64,000 bases of DNA from Cytospora piceicola (GCA_023375675.1 JALQBC010000025.1:434001-498000); one strand, 5' to 3'. Shown: positions 11,201 through 22,872, counted from the first letter of the stretch. Translations and numbers: made by a program. The notes: a model not told the origin generated them from the sequence alone.

Positions 11201-14200
11201 CTGCTTGGCTCATGTACGTGCTATGAGGTACTCTCGATTAACGACCGAAGATCATGGTTCATGGGCAGGGCCAGTCCTGTGATCGAAGTCAAAATCTAGA
11301 CACAGCGGCAGGGTTTCCACACGACAGATCGGTATCGACGTAGGGTCATGGTAGGTAGGACTTGCCGCATATGGATAACCAGATAGCATGATTTGACCAC
11401 GGCAATCCATCACCACGGTTCAGAAGCCCATGGATCTTCTTGCACCTGACGATGAACCTAACAAACACAGCCGAGCAGTTTCCCTGCTTCAGCGGAGAGA
11501 GGTGGCGGGAAGGATGCAGAGCTGACCGCCAGTTCATCAATATTCTACAGTAGCTGTGAGCTAACGCTCGGCATCTCAGGGAATTCCCCAGGGTTCAGCA
11601 TGCGACCCTCTTGCTGGGCGTTCGCTCGAAGACAAACGATCAATGGACGATCGTTCCAGCGAATGATGTCGCTCTTCTCCATATGTAACGAAGTATACGG
11701 ACAATGGGGGCAAGAAGTCGGCGAGCGAGAAGATGTCTTGCATGAGGCCCCGCAACAATGGCTTTGTCGATGCCGGACCAGGCCCCACATCATCGTCGAT
11801 ATGTCAAGAAACAGCAAGCACTTACAGTACACCGTCACGTTTGTCACGTCCCTGAGAACCTCGTCTCCAACGCCATGGCCCACGTCTCCGCTGTCCTGGG
11901 CCAGTCGGCAGTCTAGTCGAGGCCGAATTCATGGATTGCCTAAATCCATTTTAGGTTGAGGCTTAGGCGTTCGAGGCTCCCCAACCATCTCCCAACCTCT
12001 GGATCGGTTTCCACGCCTGTTGACTATGCCTGCAGCTGGGTGAGAAGCCACTACTCGTAAGACCACCCCGTATTGGCCAACCACATTCTTTTCGACCCTA
12101 CCCGCGCAGGTGTCAGACAACGGCCACCTCACATCCATTGCACGCCCTGCAACCACGTGTGCACGAAGAACGCCTACTACATAATGACCTAACCAGAGTC
12201 AGGCCCTCTTCCATCCACGTCTTTTACATTCACTGACCCCAACAGTATCCTGGCCCCCTTTCCACAATCGACTGACCTGAAGGTTAAACCATAACCCGGG
12301 ACCACCATCCCGGAAGCTTGACCCACAATTTCCGGGGTGGCGAACTGGTCAGAGCCCTAGTTCCCGGCATCACGGTCATCTGGTCCATTGCGTTTCGTCC
12401 AGATATCTTCCCTCTGTGCCGTTCGGCCAAGTGAAGCGCCCATCCCGAGATGTCCGAGAGGGCTGTTCCCCGACCTATCAAGGCTGAATGCCACCGGGAC
12501 ATCCGTGCCATCAAGTGATGGCAGTCGCTCTCAAGGCGATGTTTCAAGGCGATGAACCGTAGGGCACCATCCAGGAGATCTTAACAAGGGGGTGTAAACG
12601 GATTACATAGCTGACTGCCCAGCGAAATTTATGCATGGCTTCGTGGCCATGTCATCAGGCCCTACACAGTACTCACTGTACTGGTCGTAGCTCACCACAC
12701 CAACAATAGTCCCCATGTTGGTCTGCCTTCGACAAGGGCACCCCTTCATGGGTTCCCACACTCTGACGGATGGGAGGTAAGCGCACGTCCGGGGGCGCCC
12801 CTACAGACCTAGACTAAGTTACCCTATTCCTTTCTCATATCTTTGCTTCTTCTGACCTTGTCTCGAATAATGCGCAGCAACTTGAGCATTCCTGGCCCCT
12901 ATGGTTCGTTCACTAAGCTAGAGACGCCGCCACAGCCCTGAAGGCGTTCAAGTTCTTCTGACTGCTGCCAATGCTGACTGTTGACACTGCGACATCCAGT
13001 GGATCGTGGCCTTTTCCAGAACAACCCTATATCCGCAAATTACTTGCTCTGATATAGGCGCCAGACATTCCAGAACACAAACTAGGTCTCTAAAGCCCGC
13101 CACCAGCCACTTATACATGATGATGTTGCCATCCACTTGCTTGGGCTGGCCTCTCTTTCGGCTCCACACTCTGAGCACACCCCTCGTGGTGACATTACCC
13201 GTCCCTACCCTCCCTGGCTACTTACTGCCTTCCTTACCTTGTGCTGGCCTAGCCAGTGCCCAATTTTTCCCTCTCTTTTCTTCGTCTACATACCTTCACT
13301 GTACTTTCTTGTTGGTCCTTCATCGAGCGATATTGGCTCATGACATAGTAGCACTTCTTTCGGACGAACCTGCTTGTTTCTTTTTCTTCCCCTTCTTCTT
13401 CTTCCTATCATTTACTCGCAGGCGCATGTTCCCGCAGTTAGCCCAGCTTCTTCCCTGTCGTTCCCTGTCGAGCACGCCTCCATCACACACACCCCCCCCC
13501 CCTACTCCTTGCAAGACGACGACAACAACACTGGCAGCTTCCTTTCCTGCGGTGAACGGAACCTTGACAAACTAGTTTAATTAAAGTATTCACCCGCTTT
13601 AAGGCTGCGATCTCGCGACTCTGGGACCCTGGACGGGCCCATTGTGCTGTGAATTTTGCTTCCTTCTTGTCTGCCCTGTCAAGTCGACATCCATATCCAT
13701 ATCCTGGTCACTATTGGTGGGCAAGCGTTGAAGTGGCGCCAATCATGTTCATGTCTTTTACTTCCAAAAACGCGACCCACGCCTTATATCTCTGAGGACG
13801 CCCCCTGAAGGGTCCCATTGATCTTTTCATGTTGAGCACCTGGCGTCCATATCCATTCACACTGCATCTTCTACATTTACTACCCCATCTCGTGGCGTTC
13901 AAGATCCAGCTCTATCACTTTGTTACCTGATACCAAGAATCCGCTTGAAGCTCATCCTTCTGACATCCTAGAGTGTTGCCGAAGCACTATCTCTTCGAAA
14001 TCATCTGGATAAGAGGAAACGGAGACTGCTGGGCAAAGTTGAGCTGTTGCTATCAAGCGAAGAAGTGGTGTAGAAGTTGGCGGCAGAGTCATCAGGCCGG
14101 AGTAGTGAACGATCAAGGTACTGTTGAAGTACAGACGTCACCCTTGAGCATTGTTTCGACACGCACCCCACTTATATCCACCAGAAGGCAAGGGGCAAAC

Positions 14201-14233
14201 ACCAAAATATCAGCGAAGCGGAGAAGGGGATAA
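8207..14233. other. 6-kb divergent spacer between cofactor B and Myb genes
   Basis: No gene is supported despite many short open frames: none starts a recognisable domain or continues across plausible splice sites. The stretch 13200-13560 is strongly pyrimidine-rich on the plus strand (TTCTTCC, CCCCCCCCC runs), as expected for a promoter or long 5' UTR of the Myb gene. One or more 5' exons of that gene probably lie between about 13600 and 14230. No terminal repeats, transposase or reverse-transcriptase motifs were seen. Confidence 0.6.
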
Positions 14234-16206
14234 CAGCGCGAGGGCCGAGTACAAGAGGAGGCCATCGCAAAGCCTGCCCACGTCAAGCAATTACTTGCCA
14301 CTCACAGGCAGAATCTGGGCAGCGACACCATCACCGTGGATATCAGGTCTCTCCTCAAGGTCCCCGACTCAGATGAGTCCTCCGAGTCACCTCCTAACCA
14401 GCCTTCACCAGCCAGAGCCGCGCCCATTCTTGCGCCTCCTTCTTCAGCGGCAGCACCAACAGCCGCTCACCAGCCTTCGACGAGGCCACCAACAACAGCT
14501 ACATTGGCTCCAGCTGCGACCATCACAGGTGGTCCGCAGCCAGTCGCCGGAGTGGCTCCCTCAGCAGGAACCCTGTACGCCGCGCCGCCGGCGCCCCCTC
14601 CGCCCGGCGTCTACTCTTGGCTCGGGGGAGGAGGCTACGCGCCAGCAGGGGCCATCTTGGGAGGAGGAGGAGGAGGAGGAGGAGGAGGAGGGACAGGGCT
14701 CGTATCGGCAGCCTCAGGAGGGCCGGGGGCGATAGGACTAGGCCCAAGAGGACAGCCGCCAGCCAGCAAGCGCAGCATGCCGCCGCACACGGCCGAGAGC
14801 CCGGCCAAGAAACAGAGCAAGTGGTCACCGGAGGAGGACGCGCTCATCATCGAGCTGCGCGGCCGCGGCATGAAGTGGGAGGACATCTCGAAGCGGCTGC
14901 CGGGCCGCAGCGCCATCAGCTGCCGGCTGCACTACCAGAACTACCTCGAGAGGCGAAGCGAGTGGGACGAGGAGCGCAAGAACAAGCTCGCGCGGCTGTA
15001 CGAGAGGTGAGTGATGACCGAACCGAACGCACCAATCCCGCTCTTTTTTTGGACCATGATTGGGATGGATGCGCGAAAATCTTCCGTCTTACGATCGGGC
15101 ACCATCCAGCCCACCCTCGGTAGGCAGCTGGGCAGCGAAGGAGGGGAGGGGGGCTGGACCGGTCGAGAGCGTCCAGTTCACCACAGCCGATCTGCCGGGC
15201 GTACGGAGCAGCGGAGTGCAGCTCTGTTTTGAAGATCCACACAAATCCCCCCCCCCCCCCTCTCCCCACCCGATCTCGTACAGGCCAAAAAAAAACCACC
15301 CAAAAAAAAACTAGCACCAAGAAGATCGCTGACTCGCGCGCCTTTCCGCCTCATCACAGGTTCAAGCCGGAAATGTGGGCCAAGGTGGCAGAGGAGATGC
15401 AAGTCCCCTGGCGCGCTGCGGAGGCCATGCACTGGCAGTTGGGCGAAAACGACATGGCGCGGAGGGCAGGGGTCGTCCCCTTCTCGCTGTCTTCGGCCAA
15501 TGTGGGACAGGACGCCAACAGCAGCACCAGCAGCACCAGCAGCAACAATATCAGTATTAGCGGTGTCAACAGCCGGCACTCACCCTCCAGGGGTCACGTC
15601 CACTCCCAGTCCCAGGGCAGTGTGCCCCGGAGCGAACCTCACATACTCGGCATATACCATAACCGCGGTGGTGGTGGTGCACCACCTTACCAGACTGCCC
15701 ACCCTCACCACCCTCACCATCATCAGCACCCACTCATAGTCCCCGCGCCATTATCGACGATACCGCCGCCGAGCTCGGGACGTGGTGGTGGCGGCGCTGG
15801 TGGTGTCGGCCACCTGGGTTCGAGACGGGAGAGCCTGCCGCCGCGGCCGCCCCCCGGCGACTTCCTCTACGACGGCGGGCCGCTGGCCCCCGGGCCGGGC
15901 CTCGCACCGATCCAGCCGCGGGAACGCGTCGGGGGCGGTGCCGGTGGCGGGGGCGGGGGGGGAGGAGGGATGCAGCTGCCGGGCGTCGCCGAGCTCACGA
16001 CCGGGGTCAGCCCCTACTCCACGCCGGCGTACTCGCTGGGCGGCACGAGCGCGAGCCCCAGCGCCACCGCGAGCCCCAGGCAGGTGGTGCTGCAGGGCCC
16101 GCCCCTGGGCTACGGCGAGTCGCCAGGGGGTAGCACCCCCGGGTCGGTGAAGCGGGGGAGGTCGAGCCCCGATTCTGGAAGACAGGCTACGAGGAGGAGG
16201 CATTGA
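14234..16206 (+). CDS. Myb/SANT DNA-binding protein, 5' end unresolved
   Basis: Probable nuclear DNA-binding regulator. Two exons visible: 14234-15006 and 15360-16206, joined AG|G TTC, about 539 codons. After a proline/alanine-rich region and a run of about 11 glycines, the first Myb repeat reads KWSPEEDALIIELRGRGMKW then GRSAISCRLHYQNYL. A second, more divergent repeat (EWDEERKNKLARLYERFKPEMWAKV) is interrupted by the 353-nt intron 15007-15359, which carries a C-run and two A-runs. The C-terminal half is low complexity (Ser, His, Gly, Pro) and ends in a basic RATRRRH. The frame is open back to 14234, just after a stop at 14231-14233 (the acceptor would be AACAG), and holds no ATG before the conserved part. 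The initiation codon is therefore in an upstream exon or is not AUG. Targets unknown. Confidence 0.82.
15007..15359 (+). other. Long intron of the Myb gene with C- and A-homopolymers
   Basis: Donor GTGAGT at 15007 and acceptor CATCACAG before 15360. At 353 nt it is several times longer than the other introns in this window. It contains a C-run near 15247-15260 and two A-runs near 15287-15309. Confidence 0.85.
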
Positions 16207-17162
16207 AGGGTCACAACCCTTTCTACGGTTGGGTATGATTCTTGGAATGACAACGAAAGTTATGACGCATACGATTTTTGGGGGGGTTGGTGGGGGGGGG
16301 GCATAGATCTGGGGTTTAGGTAGATACAGGAAAATCCCTAGACACGCACGCACACACATACGCACACACACACACAACGCACAACGCACAAAAACAAGGA
16401 TGGACATATGTGCCGGGAGGGAGCGGCTTGGGCGGTGGCTACGGCTCGGGGCTGGACTGGTGGTCATACAAGAACAAACTCCTACACAGGGAATCACGGG
16501 CAGTGGATGTCAAGTGGAACGGAGGCACAAAGGACCACGCCACGACGCGCGACGACATGATTGATGATGAAATGGATGAGGATAAAACGGAACTGCATTT
16601 TCCAGGGTGTGCGTGCATTGGACCGGAACGGATGTGTTTTGTTCTTTTCCCCTTCGAGTCTACGGCAAGGAGTATCAGCCATCGTCTGTTTGTCTGTCTG
16701 TCTTCATCTTGCCTTCTACCCACGACCAGAAGAAACCACCAGCAAAAGACCCGTGGGATTCTTAGGCCCTAAGGCACGGCGGCTTCTTGTCCTGTCATTA
16801 CTTCTACGCACAATATTCTCGGTTACCTGTACTTATTGCTCTACTTTATCTTCTTGTTACTGGATTCCTTGGGAAAATACACGGTCGGTCCAAACCTGGT
16901 ACAGTGAGAGTGGAAAAGGGGAAGGACCGGAGGGGATCTTTGGGTTTAGGGGATTTTGGTTGGGGCATAGCGGTGCAACGCGATGTGATGAATTATCACA
17001 ACATATAAAATGCCGAGTAGAGGGCATTACTCGGCATAGAAGACAATAGACTTGTTCTGTCACCACCACCAAAGATTCACACAGAAGCCGGTGCAGCAAC
17101 CAGAAAGAAGCTAGTCCGCCGATTGTTTGTTTGTTTTCTCAAACAACCTGCCCTTTCCATCA
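16207..17162. other. Convergent 3' region of Myb and TRM9 genes
   Basis: Holds the two 3' UTRs. G-run at about 16278-16300 and an imperfect (AC)n tract with CGCA interruptions at 16341-16390. Open frames such as 16561-17049 show no family features. Confidence 0.6.
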
Positions 17163-18464
17163 TCAGCCTGCAATCACCCACCAGTTGTCCCGCTCGTAGC
17201 CGCTGTTGACGACCTTCCCCCCAGCTGAGACGACCTCCTCCTCCAGCTCGCCCTTTCTGTACAAGTGGTAGTACCGGTGGAATGTCTTGTCGGCATGCCG
17301 ACCCCCCTGCTGCTCGCTGCTCTCACCGTCGTGTCCGGCTGTGGCCGCGCCCGCAGCATCGGCGACGTCCGCACCAGCCTCGCCACCGCGTGCTCGCTGC
17401 TGCTCAGATTGATGTCGTTGTTGGTGTTGGTCCGCCTGCAGCCCTTCTCGGCCCTCACCGCCGACCGGTTGGTCAGCACGCGGGGTGTCACTGCTGCCCG
17501 TGCCGCCGCCAGCAATTTCGTGACGCTCCAGGCTAATATTGCTGTTTTCGGCCGTCTCGTCATGCTTGCTGTCCCTCCCCTGCTCATGCACCTGCACCTG
17601 CACCTGCACATGCACCTGCCCTTGTCCTTGTCCTTGCCCTTGCCCTTGCCCTTGCCCTTGCCCTTGCCGCCTTCCCTGCTTATGCTTCTGCTTCGATTGT
17701 GTTTCTTGCTGTGGTTGTTGTTTCTTCTTCTGCTTCTTCTGCGGGGGCGCCTTCATCACCCACGGTACCAGGAGGTCCTGCTCCCCGCCCTCGGCCCACC
17801 CCCGCCTGCTGCCGCTCTGCTCCAGCGCCCAGACGTACACCAGGACCTGGCCCCCACCGTCGCCCTCGCCCTCGCCCCCCCGGCGGACGCACCTGAGGAG
17901 CTGCCGGATCGCGTCGACCCGCCTCTCCCGCGTGGAGAGGTGGTGGACCACGGCGATGCAGATGGCAAAGTCGGCGCTGGCCTCCCGGAAGGGCAGGGCG
18001 AGGCTGTCCGCCACGGCGACGTCCGCGCCCTGGATCACGCCGGGGCTGCCGCCGTCGGCCGCCCCCGGCCCGGGCCCCGGCCCCGGCCCCGCCGCACCAG
18101 CACCAGCACCAGCACCAGCAGGGACGCCCGCGGCCGGGGAGCAGTACCGACTGGTGCACCAGAGGTCCCTGGCCAGGGCGGCGAGGGCGGCGCTCCTGTC
18201 GCAGCCGAGCACGAGGACGTCCCGGTTGACGCCCATGTTCTTGCCGTTGCCGCAGCCGACGTCGAGGCCCACGGAGCCGGGGCGCTGGGAGGCCAGGAAG
18301 GAGGAGACGAAGGGCCAGGGCTTGTGGCGCGTGGCGCTGAAGTGCGAGGCGATGGCCTCGTAGACGCCGTGCACGTGGGCCTCCTCGTAGGCGTCCACCT
18401 CCACGGCGCCGCCCTCGTCCCCGGGCCGCGAGGGCTGCGGCGCGGGGGGCGACGTGAGGACCAT
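17163..18464 (-). CDS. TRM9: tRNA wobble-uridine carboxymethyl methyltransferase Trm9, intronless
   Basis: SAM-dependent methyltransferase that, with Trm112, makes mcm5U/mcm5s2U at U34 of tRNAs. One 433-codon frame, ATG at 18464. Residues about 25-60 hold YEEAHVHGVYEAIASHFSAT, typical of Trm9/ALKBH8. Motif I is VGLDVGCGNGKN (about 66-76), followed by GCDRS, the ADSLALPF motif, and DFAICIAVVHHLSTRERR. The C-terminus FHRYYHLYRKGELEEEV is a Trm9 hallmark. Yeast Trm9 is about 280 aa; the extra length is two low-complexity inserts. One is Gly/Ala/Pro between motif I and the ADS motif. The other is Lys/Gln then GQ- and VQ-dipeptide repeats before the C-terminal hallmark. Extremely G+C-rich codon use. 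Confidence 0.93.
   Translation of the reverse strand: MVLTSPPAPQPSRPGDEGGAVEVDAYEEAHVHGVYEAIASHFSATRHKPWPFVSSFLASQRPGSVGLDVGCGNGKNMGVNRDVLVLGCDRSAALAALARDLWCTSRYCSPAAGVPAGAGAGAGAAGPGPGPGPGAADGGSPGVIQGADVAVADSLALPFREASADFAICIAVVHHLSTRERRVDAIRQLLRCVRRGGEGEGDGGGQVLVYVWALEQSGSRRGWAEGGEQDLLVPWVMKAPPQKKQKKKQQPQQETQSKQKHKQGRRQGQGQGQGQGQGQGQGQVHVQVQVQVHEQGRDSKHDETAENSNISLERHEIAGGGTGSSDTPRADQPVGGEGREGLQADQHQQRHQSEQQRARGGEAGADVADAAGAATAGHDGESSEQQGGRHADKTFHRYYHLYRKGELEEEVVSAGGKVVNSGYERDNWWVIAG
17577..17672 (-). repeat. Coding hexanucleotide minisatellite inside TRM9
   Basis: On the coding strand about eight CA-GGG-type hexamers encode (Gly-Gln)n, followed by CAGGTG hexamers encoding (Val-Gln)n with His interruptions. 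In frame, so it lengthens the linker without breaking the gene. Confidence 0.9.
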
Positions 18465-20501
18465 GTGGGTGTGATATGGGGGGTGGAGGGAGGGGGGTGG
18501 AAGTGGGTTAAGCTGGTGGGTGAGTGGGTAGTGTAGTGTGTGGTGTAGTGTGGTGTAGTGTGTACTGTGATAGATAGTGTGTATAGATAGGTAGGTAACG
18601 TGGGTAGGTTTGGTGGTTATCGACCCGATGCGGTAACAAGCACGAGGTGCAGTATAATATCGTATAACAAGGTTCCCTCTCGACCCGCACCAGACGCTAA
18701 CGGATCCTGCCTTCGGAGGTGGGCTGGCTGGCTGGCTGGCTGGCTGGTGGGAAGGATTGGCGCTGTTGCTTTTTTGCCCCAGTGATCCTCGATGATAGCG
18801 TACGGTAGTTGAGGTGGTTGAGGTAGTTGAGTGGTTGGAGCTTCTGGAGTGCAGTTTACTGGTTCCTATTTCTGGAGTGAAGTGAAGCTACACTCGAACC
18901 GGCAAGATAAATCGATATCTTATCTACTTGGGTACTTGGGTACTTGAGTACATACATACATACATGTTAAAGTAAGTACCTAGGTACATAGGTACATAGA
19001 TACATAGTATCACTCCGTCGACCTCTACAGTCCGGGTTAGGGTCGGCGTGGGATCGTCCTCACTGCAGCAAGCAAGTCGGGATATATTCACAGTATACAT
19101 ACCATAGTGCATACATAGATAGCTATTATGCAGGGTGTTATGCAGGGTATCATACCTAAAAGTAATCATACTTGCATAACCTCCAGATCTTGAGACCACC
19201 AGTTCTAACTGTCAGTCTCAATCAAGGCTGGACTTGGTCTCCTTCGTCCCTGTCGTCCAGTCGTCCCAACCCATGGCGGGTCATACGAGCGGGTGGGTGG
19301 CAATGTCCATGTCGCCATCCAACAGATCTACAATCTACAGTACCGTCTGCCGTTGGAACAGGAAGGGCTCTAGCCCTCCTGCCCTCCAGGCCCTCCAGGC
19401 CCTCGTTGCCGAAGCTCAGACTGTTCCCTTCAACCGGTACCAGTTAACCGTCCCAACACCCTGGTTCATGGCTGTCAGGAGGCATCCACCTGACCTACAG
19501 ATGGCTCATTAGCTGCTGTCGTTGGTGGTGTGGTCGATCCTTCGCCTCTCTACGCCTTTCATGCATCGATTCGCAAACCCATGGGTCGGGAGTCAGGTCT
19601 CCCACACCTGCCCTGCTCTTCTACCACTGCCAGGTTCAACGACCAACATCCTTCGAAGATGCCCAAGGCCAGCAGCTTCGAGGTCCCTTCTCGCTGGAGT
19701 TCGAAGCGCCTCGATCTCACCACGACCCCTGGATGGCCTCGGTATTTATTTCCTCTTCGAGTGAGGCACCAGTCACCAGTCTGCGGCGGAGCCTTCCATT
19801 TCCCCAGGCAGATGAAACTCGAACTCAATCACAATGATGATAGTGACTGACCGTCTGGTTTCTCCCGGACCACGCCGCTACTTGGAGCATCAGTGACGCA
19901 TTCCTCTGGGGCCACCGCCAAGGACCTCTTGGAACCGTAATATCAAGTAATCCTCACTGTAGTCATCCTCGAAGCTTGAGCGTCCAGTAACGTCTTTACA
20001 GTTGGTTGGTTGATGGCACAACACAGATTGGCATATGTACAATCGCTGCCCGTATAACTCCCCACGGCGCACGCAGCCAAGATTCCACAAGACCCACCGC
20101 CCTGGACAGCATGTACTGCTAGACCAGCCCCGGTAAGGTGACCGACGTTGGTGTCCACGGGGTCCTCGGTGGGCTGGAAATAAAGAACGCTAGGGCACCT
20201 GTCGCATTAGCAAGACTGCATGAGACTGCATGACAGCGTGTCAGTGTGTCAAAGTAGGCACCTGGAGGAACCACGTACACCCGCGCCCAAGCCACACTAG
20301 CTGGACCTCATCAAGATACGAAGATACGGGGCGCTTGTTCGGCTGGTTCCGCGAGGTAACTCCGGCACGCTCCTTCTCGAGAGGTGTCCCCATCCGGCCT
20401 AGCTACCCTTCCCACTTCTTCAAGGAGACACGAACGCTGCTGCATGAGAGCGACGGAACAAGGCGTCGCCCATGTGAATGAAGCGAACATGGTTGTGACG
20501 G
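18465..20501. other. Spacer upstream of TRM9, microsatellite-rich
   Basis: Presumed TRM9 promoter plus unassigned DNA. Repeats: GTGTAGTGT-type tract at about 18523-18595, (GGCT)6 at 18722-18745, GAGGTAGTTG-type tract at 18806-18838, TTGGGTAC/CATA tract at 18927-18966. A perfect palindrome GTACCTAGGTAC is at 18976-18987 and a GGGTTAGGG box at 19034-19042. No gene supported. The open frames around 19500-20500 have no family features outside the kinase relic. Confidence 0.6.
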
Positions 20502-20963
20502 CTGGCGGATCTGGCGGGATACCCGACGAGCAAGGTTGCCATCAAGGCAATAGTTTGGGGCAAGCCTCAGCAACCCCAGAATCTCCCGGAGCCGGCCACT
20601 CAAGAACGACACAAAGGGTATGGTCCATTTGGGCCATCATACGTAGTAGAACCACTTGCGACCTGGAAGACTAGGGTCGCCACTTTTAGTATGCCCTGCA
20701 AGAACTGGAGCTCATGGTTATGCTCTGCCGATCTACTGGCGGCCACAAACTTGAGGGCTACATTGCATTGCTTCCCAGGGGCTGAGAAGCTGAGGGATCC
20801 ATTTTGATCCATGTTACGAAGCAATGGGGGGGGGGGTCCATTGATGGTCCCGCGCAAGCCAGACAGTCGAGAAGGCCCCGGAGCCGAGTTCATGCACGGT
20901 CTCGTCTCGCTCGTCTTTGAAAACGATTTCGATATGCACAGGATGATGGGCTCCAGGGTACCT
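20502..20963 (-). pseudogene. Decayed SRPK-type serine/threonine kinase fragment
   Basis: Minus-strand pieces resemble the N-lobe of fungal SR-protein kinases but lie in different frames. Piece A (20963-20841) reads YPGAHHPVHIEIVFKDE then LGSGAFSTVWLARDHQ (glycine loop). Piece B (20764-20624) reads NVALKFVAAS (the VALK lysine strand) and, further on, HELQFLQ and DGPNG. The next stretch, in a third frame, reads LCVVLEWPAPG. Piece C (20543-20502) reads DGNLARRVSRQIRQ. The order matches SRPKs (HPVHIGD, STVWLARD, VALKI, ELRIL, GPNGTHLCLVFE, ARRVSRQ). The region between A and B might include an intron, but the shifts around 20610-20625 do not fit one. The HRD and DFG motifs are absent downstream, so the gene is truncated as well as frameshifted. 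A G-run at 20825-20836 sits inside it. Confidence 0.75.
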
Positions 20964-21540
20964 CATCGTGGAAATTGGACAGAAGCATCTTTCGAGCACG
21001 GTAGCCGCGATGAGCACAGTATTCTCGGTAGATAGGTTGACCACAGAGAAAATGAGAGGTGAAGTACGATACCAGTCCCGTCATATGCTTTGGCCTCATC
21101 TGAGAATTGTGTGCATGTGTGTGTCACACGGAGCATGTGTTCTAAGTCCCTGGAAATGCTCCGGCGCGTTCTTGTGCCCAATAGGATACTCTCTTGTCGT
21201 CAGATGAGGCTTAACTGAGGCCCGGAACTGCCTGCAGGTTCCCGAGACAAACACGGCATCAAATCTGTTGTCCAAGATCTTGCAGTAACAATCAATCGAT
21301 CTCAGTGGAAGGCTTTGTGTGTCGTTGTACGGATACGCGGTGCTCTTCCGCATCTCACGTACTCCGTACATCGTGAGAGGGTATAGAGCTGCAGGACTCT
21401 GGGGGGCGTACTTAGTAGATTCTATAAGGGGAGGGGGGGTGAGCCAATCACCAGCGCCACCTTGTCGATATCAGGGACTTGAATCACATTGTCTTTCTGC
21501 CTCAGGGCCGACCCGACCGCACGCAGCTTGTACGTAGGAC
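20964..21540. other. Spacer between kinase relic and oxidoreductase 3' end
   Basis: May include more decayed kinase sequence upstream of piece A, but I see no further matching motifs. No gene supported. Confidence 0.5.
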
Positions 21541-22872
21541 CTATGCCTTGCCAGTGTTCAGCGGGCTGTCGGGGTCATACACGTCCGTCGTGATGAGCTC
21601 CGGGTACACGACGCCCCCCTGCCGGAGGGCCTCCTCCATGACCTCCATCATCACCACCGACTCGTCCCACGGCAGCGTCGCGCTCTCCAGCCTGCCGTCC
21701 CGGAGGCACCGCGCGCACTCGTCCGCCTCCCAGAACATGCCCTGGCCCCAGCCTCCGCGCGCCTCGTCCCCGGGGACCGGGCACTCGACCGCCTCGGCCC
21801 GGCCCGGCTCCGCCCTCCGGACCACGCGGTACCGCAGGGGCCGGAACGCCGGCGCCGCCACCTGGATCTCGCCCTCGGTGCCCTGGATCCGCATCGCCGG
21901 CCCCGCCGTGCCCTCGCCGTCCACGTCCGACGACACCCGCAGCCCCGTCGTCGCCACCCCCGTCTGCCTGTGCCCCGGGAACGACACCACCAGCGTCGCC
22001 GACTCGTCCGCCCCCGTCGCGTACTTGGTCATGGCCGCGACCACCTGCGGCTTCTCCTTGTCCTCCTGGAGGTGGTACAGCGTCTGGAACACCCACGTCA
22101 GGGAGTAGATGCCGAGGTCGAGGAGGGCGCCGCCGGCTAGGTCCATGTTGACCATGCGGCTGCTGTCTGGGAAGTCCAGCGAGCCGTCCGGCTTGCTGTT
22201 GTTGAACGAGTTGTCGGCTGTTGTTGTTGTGGCGAGATGCCCCGTCAGCCCCCCACCTCACACTTGCTCAGGAACGCAGGTTACTCACCCATGACCCGGT
22301 ACACCGTCCCGATCTCCCCAGACGAGATCATCTCCCGGATCTTGATGCTCAGCGGGAAGTACCTCGTCCACACGGCCTCCATGAGGAACAGCCCCTTCTC
22401 CCGGGCCTTGGCCACCAGCTTCCTCGCCTGGGCCGCGTTCACCGTCAGGGCCTTCTCGCACAGGACGTTCTTGCCGGCCTCGAGGGCGAGCATGGCGTTC
22501 TGGAAGTGGTGGCTGTGCGGCGTGGCGACGTAGACGATCTGGACGTCCGGGTCGGCCACGAGCGCGGCGTAGGAGCCGTAGGCCTTGGGCGCGCCGGGCA
22601 CGCCGAGGTCCTTGAGGAAGGACGCGGCGCGGGGCTCCGAGGTGGACGAGGCGGCCGCCACGACCTCGTGGGCTACGTCACTGACGCCGCGGGTGGCGGG
22701 GTCGTTGAGGAGGTCCTTCACGAAGGCTGTGGGGGTTGGTCAGCGTGTGTTTTTGTTTGTTTTTGTTTTGTTTTGTTGTGTTTTCTGGGGAGGAGGGGAT
22801 TGTTGGTTGGTCTTAACTGGTTGCTATGCCACCCGTGGCCATGATGCCCCATTTCACCGTGTAAGGAGACAT
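21541..22872 (-). CDS. Gfo/Idh/MocA-family NAD(P)-dependent oxidoreductase
   Basis: Related to dimeric dihydrodiol dehydrogenase / NADP-dependent D-xylose dehydrogenase. Three exons (22872-22818, 22726-22289, 22217-21541) give 389 aa. The 55-nt first exon, missing from simple ORF views, encodes MSPYTVKWGIMATGGIA, the Rossmann glycine strand; its donor GTTAAG is weak. Residues follow as VYVATPHSHHFQNAM, then CEKALTVNAAQA (the family EK-P/A motif with catalytic lysine), then EAVWTRYFPL. The second domain contains GGALLDLGIYSL, a strong signature of the dihydrodiol dehydrogenase branch. Junctions are A|CC and G|CC and keep the frame. Very high G/C third positions. The true substrate cannot be told from sequence. 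Confidence 0.92.

Noticed and set aside
8816..12550. Series of overlapping 60-170 codon frames in the divergent spacer
   Set aside because: No shared frame, domain, splice-linked continuation or transposon motif.
17265..18536. 423-codon plus-strand frame opposite TRM9
   Set aside because: Shadow of a G+C-saturated gene; leucine/proline repeats mirror the coding minisatellite.
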